This document shows positions 59,332-64,000 of a stretch of DNA of 64,000 nt, one piece after another (positions within the stretch are counted from its first letter, which is position 1; the number at the start of each line of letters is the position of its first letter). The stretch comes from Mucilaginibacter sp. PAMB04168 (GTDB lineage: Bacteria > Bacteroidota > Bacteroidia > Sphingobacteriales > Sphingobacteriaceae). The notes beneath the pieces are model-generated. The model worked only from the letters and a program-made list of their open reading frames with translations, searched no databases and had not been told where the DNA came from. The position numbers and the translations under genes are program-made. The stretch is taken from assembly GCF_039634365.2 (NCBI RefSeq), contig NZ_CP155079.2, forward strand, positions 1,240,001-1,304,000. Direction: 5' to 3'.

Positions 59332-61767
59332 TTAATCATCATCGTCGTCACCTTTCTTTTTGGCTTCGAGTATTACAAAGGCGCTTCGTTTGGGTGCCGG
59401 CATAACAGCTTTTTCGCCTTTTACGTATTTCCAAACCACCTCGTTAAGCTCCAGGTCGGGTATGGCGTCCTCTTTGGCAAAGTTGAAGAATTCCGACCGC
59501 TTGCTGCTTTCGTTAATAGCTACATTGCGTTTTTCCAAATCAACAGAGGCCTGCTTTTTTAAGTAAGAGCTGAAGTCGGGCTTGGCAGTAAAGCACTCAT
59601 ATAAAGGAATTGCAGCAGCATCATACTGGCTCATAGGGGGTAAGCCCAATATCAACTCAATAGTACGCAATACGCCCGAGGTAGAATACATCTGGCTAAC
59701 CACAGCATTTCGCTTTACATAAGGGCCTGCTATAAATGCTGGCGAGCGGTGTGCATCTACATGGTCGGGGCCGTTTTGAGCATCATCTTCCAATATAAAA
59801 ACCACCGACTCTTTCCATACCGGGCTTTTAGACAGGTGCTCCAGTATCATGCCAATAGCCTGATCATTATCAGCAACAGCAGCGGTAGGGGAGTACTTGC
59901 CCTTCTTTTGCCCGCTGGTATGGTCGTTTGATATGCGTATGGTATTAAAGCGTGGTACAGCATTGATGTTTAAAAGGGAGTCAAAATCCTGGGCCCAAAG
60001 TCGGGCACGCAAAACATCCTTAATATCCATGTTAAAGCCCGGCGAGTGCGGAGCAACATGGCCTCTAAGCGATTTAATGTTAGCTTTACCATATTCGCCA
60101 AACTCACCGTAAGTGCGATAGCTAATTCCGGCACGCTTGCAGTAATCCCAAATAAAGCCATCGCGTGGGTAAGCTGCCTGGCGCGAGCCCTCAAAATCAT
60201 AAGTGCCGCCCCGGTTGCCATAGCTGGTAGGCCAGTTTTTTTCCACAAAATCGGTAGCATAAGCGGCGGTGCTCCAGTTGTGTCCATCGGCACTTACCTC
60301 GGCATTCACATAAAAATTATCGAGCAGCACAAAGTTGCTGGCTATGGCATGGTGGTTAGGCGTTACCTTTTGTCCAAATATGCACAAGGAGGTATCCCCA
60401 TTGCCATTGGGCATATCGCCCAAAACCTGATCATATGTACGGTTCTCCTTAATAATGTAGAACACATACTTCATAGGCGATTTATCACCAGGCTTGCGCG
60501 GAACAGGGTTGCCCGCTTCGCCAGCTGCCATTACCTCTTTTTGCTTATCAAAAGGCGTATTTGCATATACCTGGTGCGTATAAGCTTTCAATTGTTCAGG
60601 ACCGGGCCGGTCAATCATCGACAAGGTGCCTTTAAATAGACCGCCAATGTACTGCTCCCGGCTATTGATAGAGCCTATATGGTGCCCGCTGTTATCTGTT
60701 TTGCTTAAAGGCTGTGGGCCGTTAGGATTAGCCATTGAGGCAAAACCTTTACCATTGGCTACTAAAAGTTTATTACCCAATACTTTTACGTTGGTTGGAT
60801 ACCAGCCCACCGGAATAAACCCACGGCTTTGGCTGGTACCTGGCTTAGTAACATCAAAAACAGCCAAACAGTTGTTATCGGCGTTGGCTATGTAAAGGGT
60901 TTTGCCGTCGGCAGATAAAGCAAGTCCGTTGGTAGTGGCACCGGTTAGCTTGGTAGGGTACAAAGCTGCCGAGATAGTTTCAATAACCTTTTGTGTTTGG
61001 GTATTGATAACCGATACACTGTTATCATTTGCATTAGCTACGTACAGTAAAGTGTTCTTCTTGTTTAGCAGCAGCTCATTGGGGTGGCTGCCGGCTTTAA
61101 TGCTTTTGATGATGCGCTGGCTCTGGGTGTCATAAATGGCCACCTTCTCGCCGCCCCATAAAGATATATACAGCGTTTTTTCATCTGCAGAAAGCAGGCA
61201 GGTATAGCTCTCGGCTGCTAATTTAAGCTGATTAATAATTTGCCCGGTTTGCGGGTTAAGTACGTACAGGCTGCTATCTTCTTTGGTTACTACATAAAGC
61301 TTGTTATTGGCTTTGTTAAGGGCCATACCGGTTGGACCAACCTTATTAGGCCAGGGTTTGCCAAGGCGTAGCGTGTCGGGCTTATTTAACTTGTCGTTCT
61401 TCAAATCAAAGCGGTAGATCCAGTTATCATTACCGCCAGAAGCGTAGAGGTATTTTTCATCATCACTAAAAGCCAGGCCATACCATGATTTAGCCACTTT
61501 ACGCTGGGCCAGTTGCTTCTCGCTTTTTGGATCTATAAGTTGTATGGATTGCGTGCTTTGGCCATTATTGGTAACTGCCAGCAAGCGGCCAGATGATGAT
61601 AGTTGGATGTTTAGTGGCAAATCGCCCAGGGGGAGCGACCGACCGGCAGGGCTCAGTTTCCAGCCGTTGGGCAGTAACACCTGCCCTGTGGCTGTTTTGC
61701 CCGGCATTTGTGCACAAGCCCAAAATGATAACAGTAAGCCTGCGCTTAAAAGCAGTAGTTTTTTCAT
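59332..61767 (-). CDS. Exported YVTN beta-propeller/phosphoesterase fusion
   Basis: An 811-residue secreted protein with signal peptide (cut near ACAQ, residue 20). The N-terminal half (about 50-390) is a seven-bladed propeller of YVTN type: NKLYVVTKEDSSLYVLNPQTG, LLYVANANDNSVSVINTQTQ, KTLYIANADNNCLAVFD. The C-terminal half is an alkaline-phosphatase-superfamily phosphoesterase: FYIIKENRTYDQVLGDMPNG, NHHAIASNFVLLDNFYVNAEVSADGHNWSTAA, FILEDDAQNGPDHVDAHRSP. It ends in an acidic tail (KKGDDDDD). Substrate unknown; phosphocholine- or phytate-like esters are possible. Confidence 0.9.
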   Translation of the reverse strand: MKKLLLLSAGLLLSFWACAQMPGKTATGQVLLPNGWKLSPAGRSLPLGDLPLNIQLSSSGRLLAVTNNGQSTQSIQLIDPKSEKQLAQRKVAKSWYGLAFSDDEKYLYASGGNDNWIYRFDLKNDKLNKPDTLRLGKPWPNKVGPTGMALNKANNKLYVVTKEDSSLYVLNPQTGQIINQLKLAAESYTCLLSADEKTLYISLWGGEKVAIYDTQSQRIIKSIKAGSHPNELLLNKKNTLLYVANANDNSVSVINTQTQKVIETISAALYPTKLTGATTNGLALSADGKTLYIANADNNCLAVFDVTKPGTSQSRGFIPVGWYPTNVKVLGNKLLVANGKGFASMANPNGPQPLSKTDNSGHHIGSINSREQYIGGLFKGTLSMIDRPGPEQLKAYTHQVYANTPFDKQKEVMAAGEAGNPVPRKPGDKSPMKYVFYIIKENRTYDQVLGDMPNGNGDTSLCIFGQKVTPNHHAIASNFVLLDNFYVNAEVSADGHNWSTAAYATDFVEKNWPTSYGNRGGTYDFEGSRQAAYPRDGFIWDYCKRAGISYRTYGEFGEYGKANIKSLRGHVAPHSPGFNMDIKDVLRARLWAQDFDSLLNINAVPRFNTIRISNDHTSGQKKGKYSPTAAVADNDQAIGMILEHLSKSPVWKESVVFILEDDAQNGPDHVDAHRSPAFIAGPYVKRNAVVSQMYSTSGVLRTIELILGLPPMSQYDAAAIPLYECFTAKPDFSSYLKKQASVDLEKRNVAINESSKRSEFFNFAKEDAIPDLELNEVVWKYVKGEKAVMPAPKRSAFVILEAKKKGDDDDD

Positions 61768-61790
61768 AATAGCAGAAGACCTTTACTAGC

Positions 61791-61798
61791 CAAAAATA
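61791..61798 (-). promoter_or_regulatory. Candidate -7 box for the phosphoesterase gene
   Basis: TATTTTTG on the minus strand, an exact TAnnTTTG, 23 bases before the ATG at 61767; upstream -33 not convincing. Confidence 0.5.
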
Positions 61799-61849
61799 CT
61801 GCTTAACACGGGCAATATATGCCATTAACAAAAACTTAACAATAGCTTA

Positions 61850-62659
61850 TTAATTAGCAAACTTAAGGCGCGATTTTATGATCGAATCGCGCTGGGCGGG
61901 TGTAAGCTTGTAATTAAAGTTAAACAAAGCGCCTTCCCAATCGCCATAAGACGGATTTGGGAGTACAATATATTTGCTGCCAAACTGCCGCGTAAGTTGT
62001 CTAGTGGTGGCGTTCCGGCTTTGCTCTGCCGGATGGTTATCATACAGCTTATCAAAATCGGCCAGGTTATCGCCGCATAGCAATATAATATTATACTTGT
62101 TCAGCACCTGCAACCGGCGGCTCTCCTTGCTTGAACTGCCCAATTTAAGCATTAAGTGTTCTGTATCGGCGTTGGGCATGTTGTAGCGTTGCAGGTTTTT
62201 TAAAGTGCCGTTACGTTCATCTTCATCGCGGTTGGTGATGTAAAATACCGTTACACCTTTGCTGGCGGCGTATTTAAAAAAGCCCGGTGCTCCGGCAACG
62301 GTGTCACAATCGGCTTTGGCGGTCCACTGTTTCCAGGTGGCTGCATCATATTCCTGGTTATTGAAAGCACGCTGTGCATCATAAGGGCTGTTGTCTAATA
62401 CTGTTTCATCAATATCAGTTACTACAGCCAATGGCTTAGTGCCGGGGTTTTTAAGTGCTTCATCTAACCGCAGTTTAGCCAGGTTATAAGCCTGAAAACA
62501 CAGCGCCCTGTATTCGGCCGCCCGTTGCTGCCATAAAGATGCCCATACCTTGCCGTTATTTACGGTCGAGGCACCTGGAGTAGTTACCGTAGTGCGGGTA
62601 GCACTGCAGGCAGACAGTATAGTGAGACTTATAAGAAAGCAGGAGTAGCGATTGTTCAT
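61850..62659 (-). CDS. 5'-nucleotidase, lipoprotein e(P4) family
   Basis: Surface acid phosphatase, 269 residues, that dephosphorylates nucleotides such as NMN so they can be taken up. Lipobox Cys18 (LSAC). HAD motif I VVTDIDETVLDNSPYD (nucleophile Asp82, Asp84), motif II FYITNRDEDERNGT, motif III/IV region LLLCGDNLADFD and the closing LPNPSYGDWEGALF are all as in class C acid phosphatases/e(P4). It lies upstream of the phosphoesterase gene by 82 bases; both are on the minus strand. Confidence 0.93.
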   Translation of the reverse strand: MNNRYSCFLISLTILSACSATRTTVTTPGASTVNNGKVWASLWQQRAAEYRALCFQAYNLAKLRLDEALKNPGTKPLAVVTDIDETVLDNSPYDAQRAFNNQEYDAATWKQWTAKADCDTVAGAPGFFKYAASKGVTVFYITNRDEDERNGTLKNLQRYNMPNADTEHLMLKLGSSSKESRRLQVLNKYNIILLCGDNLADFDKLYDNHPAEQSRNATTRQLTRQFGSKYIVLPNPSYGDWEGALFNFNYKLTPAQRDSIIKSRLKFAN

Positions 62660-62678
62660 GATAACTATTTTGTAGTGC

Positions 62679-62709
62679 CAAAGCTACTCAAACCGCTGCT
62701 AAACAAAAA
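62679..62709 (-). promoter_or_regulatory. Promoter of the e(P4) gene
   Basis: On the minus strand TTTTTG (62709-62704), 17 bases, TAGCTTTG (62686-62679), about 20 bases before the ATG at 62659. The TTTTTG is also the U-tract of the msrA terminator. Confidence 0.6.
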
Positions 62710-62741
62710 GGTCATTGCTTCAATGAAGTAGCAATGACCTT
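62708..62741 (-). terminator. Terminator of msrA
   Basis: AAGGTCATTGC (62708-62718) with GCAATGACCTT (62731-62741); on the minus strand followed by TTTGTTT. It lies 22 bases after the msrA stop. Confidence 0.88.
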
Positions 62742-62762
62742 GTGTTATAATATATGAAACCC

Positions 62763-63308
62763 TTACAACAACTCGGGTTTTACTTTTTCGGTGAATTGCC
62801 GGGCAAACTTGTTAAGCTTGGGCTGAATTACAAAAGCGCAGTAAGGCTTGGTTGGGTTATCATTAAAATAGTTTTGATGATAATCTTCGGCCTCGTAAAA
62901 TTCGCCGATGGGCGTTACCTCAGTTACAATTGGTTTGTCAAACACGTGCTCATTGGTGAGGCGTTCGATCATGGCTTCGGCCTGCTGCTTTTGATCATCG
63001 TTATGATAAAAAATAGCCGAACGATATTGTGTGCCCACATCATTGCCCTGGCGGTTAAGCGTGGTAGCATCATGTGTTTTAAAGAACACCAGCAATAGTT
63101 CCTCAAAGCTTACCTCGTCGGCATCATAGTTCAGTTCAATTACTTCGGCATGGCCGGTATCACCCTCGCAAACCTGCATGTAGGTTGGGTTATCAACATG
63201 GCCGCCTGTATATCCTGACCGTACACTTTGTACGCCTTTAACTGCTTGAAAAATGGCCTCGGTACACCAAAAGCAACCGTTGCCAAATGTGGCTTTCTGT
63301 AAGTTCAT
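62763..63308 (-). CDS. msrA: Peptide-methionine (S)-S-oxide reductase
   Basis: Repairs oxidised methionine in proteins, 181 residues. The active-site motif GNGCFWCTEAIF contains the nucleophile Cys12; SGYTGGHVDNPTYMQVCEGDTGHAEVIEL and QYRSAIFYHNDDQ are family signatures. There are no further cysteines in the usual recycling positions at the C-terminus except Cys15 and one in the PYCAFVI region. Single-gene unit between two terminators. Confidence 0.96.
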   Translation of the reverse strand: MNLQKATFGNGCFWCTEAIFQAVKGVQSVRSGYTGGHVDNPTYMQVCEGDTGHAEVIELNYDADEVSFEELLLVFFKTHDATTLNRQGNDVGTQYRSAIFYHNDDQKQQAEAMIERLTNEHVFDKPIVTEVTPIGEFYEAEDYHQNYFNDNPTKPYCAFVIQPKLNKFARQFTEKVKPELL

Positions 63309-63430
63309 AACCTTAGTGTACGAAAAGTATGCCAGTTTAATTTCACGTCAGTCGGCTACGTGTAAGTTTGTTTATAAGGCGCTATTTTTAGTTATGGTTT
63401 TTTATTATGGGAATTGGCTGGTGATTGGCC

Positions 63431-63469
63431 TAAAATTAAAAAGCCGGTTTTGCCGGCTTTTTAATTTTA
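63431..63469. terminator. Strong terminator of the alcohol dehydrogenase gene
   Basis: A perfect 17-base stem (63431-63447 with 63453-63469) of AAAAAGCCGG/CCGGCTTTTT type with long A and T flanks; works in both directions. Confidence 0.93.
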
Positions 63470-63486
63470 CAGAGGAGTACTTCAAT

Positions 63487-64000
63487 TTACAGAGAAGCCA
63501 TATCTATCACAAAGCGGTAATGTACATCACCAGCCAGGGTGCGCTCGTAAGCTTCGTTAATCTGGCTAATGTCTATCACTTCCACATCTGACGTTATGTT
63601 ATGTTCTGCGCAGTAATCAAGCATTTCCTGGGTCTCTTTGATACCACCAACCAGCGAGCCAACCAGGCTGCGGCGGCCCATAATTAGTGGGAACGCCGCC
63701 ACCGGCGATGGTTCTGCAGGTGCTCCTAATAATATCATCACTCCATCCGTTTTAAGCAAAGCCAGATATTCATTATAATCGTGCTGTGCCGATACAGTGT
63801 CGATAATAAAATCGAAGCTATTGGCCAGGCCTGCCATCGTGTCTTTATCGGTGGTAAGCTTAAAGTGGTGCGCACCTAACTCGGTAGCATCTTTCTCTTT
63901 ACTTGCCGAACGACTTAACATTGTTACCTCAGCACCCATAGATGCCGCCAGCTTAACGGCCATGTGCCCTAAACCGCCTAATCCTACAACGGCCAACTTA
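63487..64000 (-). CDS. Zinc-type alcohol dehydrogenase, C-terminal part (truncated by window edge)
   Basis: The last 170 residues of a medium-chain dehydrogenase of the cinnamyl-alcohol dehydrogenase/YjgB type. It enters the window in frame (KLAVVGLGGLGHMAVKLA), with the NAD(P)-binding GLGGLG followed by MGAEVTMLSRSASKEKDATELGAHHF, FIIDTVSAQHD, ILLGAP and the C-terminal GGIKETQEMLDYCAEHNI, DVHYRFVIDM. The zinc-binding N-terminal part lies beyond base 64000. Confidence 0.93.
   Translation of the reverse strand, partial: KLAVVGLGGLGHMAVKLAASMGAEVTMLSRSASKEKDATELGAHHFKLTTDKDTMAGLANSFDFIIDTVSAQHDYNEYLALLKTDGVMILLGAPAEPSPVAAFPLIMGRRSLVGSLVGGIKETQEMLDYCAEHNITSDVEVIDISQINEAYERTLAGDVHYRFVIDMASL

Overview
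The window looks like chromosomal DNA of a Bacteroidota bacterium, most likely a Sphingobacteriaceae member (Mucilaginibacter/Pedobacter type). The grounds are type IX secretion and gliding genes (PorW/SprE-like and GldB lipoproteins, a secreted subtilase with a type IX sorting domain), an F-type ATP synthase operon without atpD/atpC, start sites with no Shine-Dalgarno, and many exact matches to the Bacteroidota promoter -7 box TAnnTTTG. I see no phage, insertion sequence, CRISPR array, rRNA or tRNA gene. Genus-level placement is inference.

Layout. 0-5.5 kb (minus): the start of uvrC, then porW and a class A penicillin-binding protein as a two-gene unit. 5.6-11.4 kb (plus): ATP synthase operon atpZ, an AtpI-like gene, atpB-E-F-H-A-G, with a terminator-like hairpin after atpE and a strong terminator after atpG. 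11.6-15.6 kb: a DUF4349 lipoprotein, a small membrane protein, gldB and divergent nadE. 15.7-26.8 kb: large secreted subtilase, envelope lipoproteins (two DUF4136 paralogues), a small beta-barrel protein, gamma-glutamyltransferase, a MarR regulator and two FKBP-type lipoproteins. 26.8-36.8 kb: a photolyase island with a CPD photolyase, four dehydrogenase/epimerase-fold or HAD enzymes, an ABC1 kinase, a TetR regulator, an overlooked 48-residue DUF2256 gene, a DASH-type cryptochrome and an iron-sulfur (6-4)-type photolyase. 37.1-38.7 kb: a leaderless-looking subtilase followed at once by a 67-residue protein resembling a free subtilisin propeptide. 39.1-43.6 kb: odhA-odhB, the latter with two nearly identical lipoyl domains. 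43.6-46.3 kb: an AT-rich decaying stretch with a PKD-like lipoprotein, a wrecked cupin gene and a frameshifted XRE/DUF4870 gene. 46.3-64 kb: amino acid permease, parE, cdd, an MFS drug exporter with its MarR regulator, parC, a secreted phosphoesterase with an e(P4) acid phosphatase, msrA and a truncated zinc alcohol dehydrogenase.

How genes work together. PorW and GldB belong to the machinery that should export and anchor the 1254-residue subtilase. The photolyase island combines three photolyase-family flavoproteins of different types with a regulator and redox enzymes, suggesting a light or UV response. The two topoisomerase IV genes are 7 kb apart but share a 14-base promoter-proximal sequence. 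Two copies of a structured roughly 80-base intergenic repeat lie downstream of plus-strand genes at 24.6 and 38.9 kb.

The most interesting candidates are the protease/free-propeptide pair, the photolyase island with DUF2256, the structured repeat, the hairpin that may set ATP synthase c-subunit stoichiometry, and the shared parE/parC promoter sequence. All functional statements rest on reading motifs and family memory; no database search was run.
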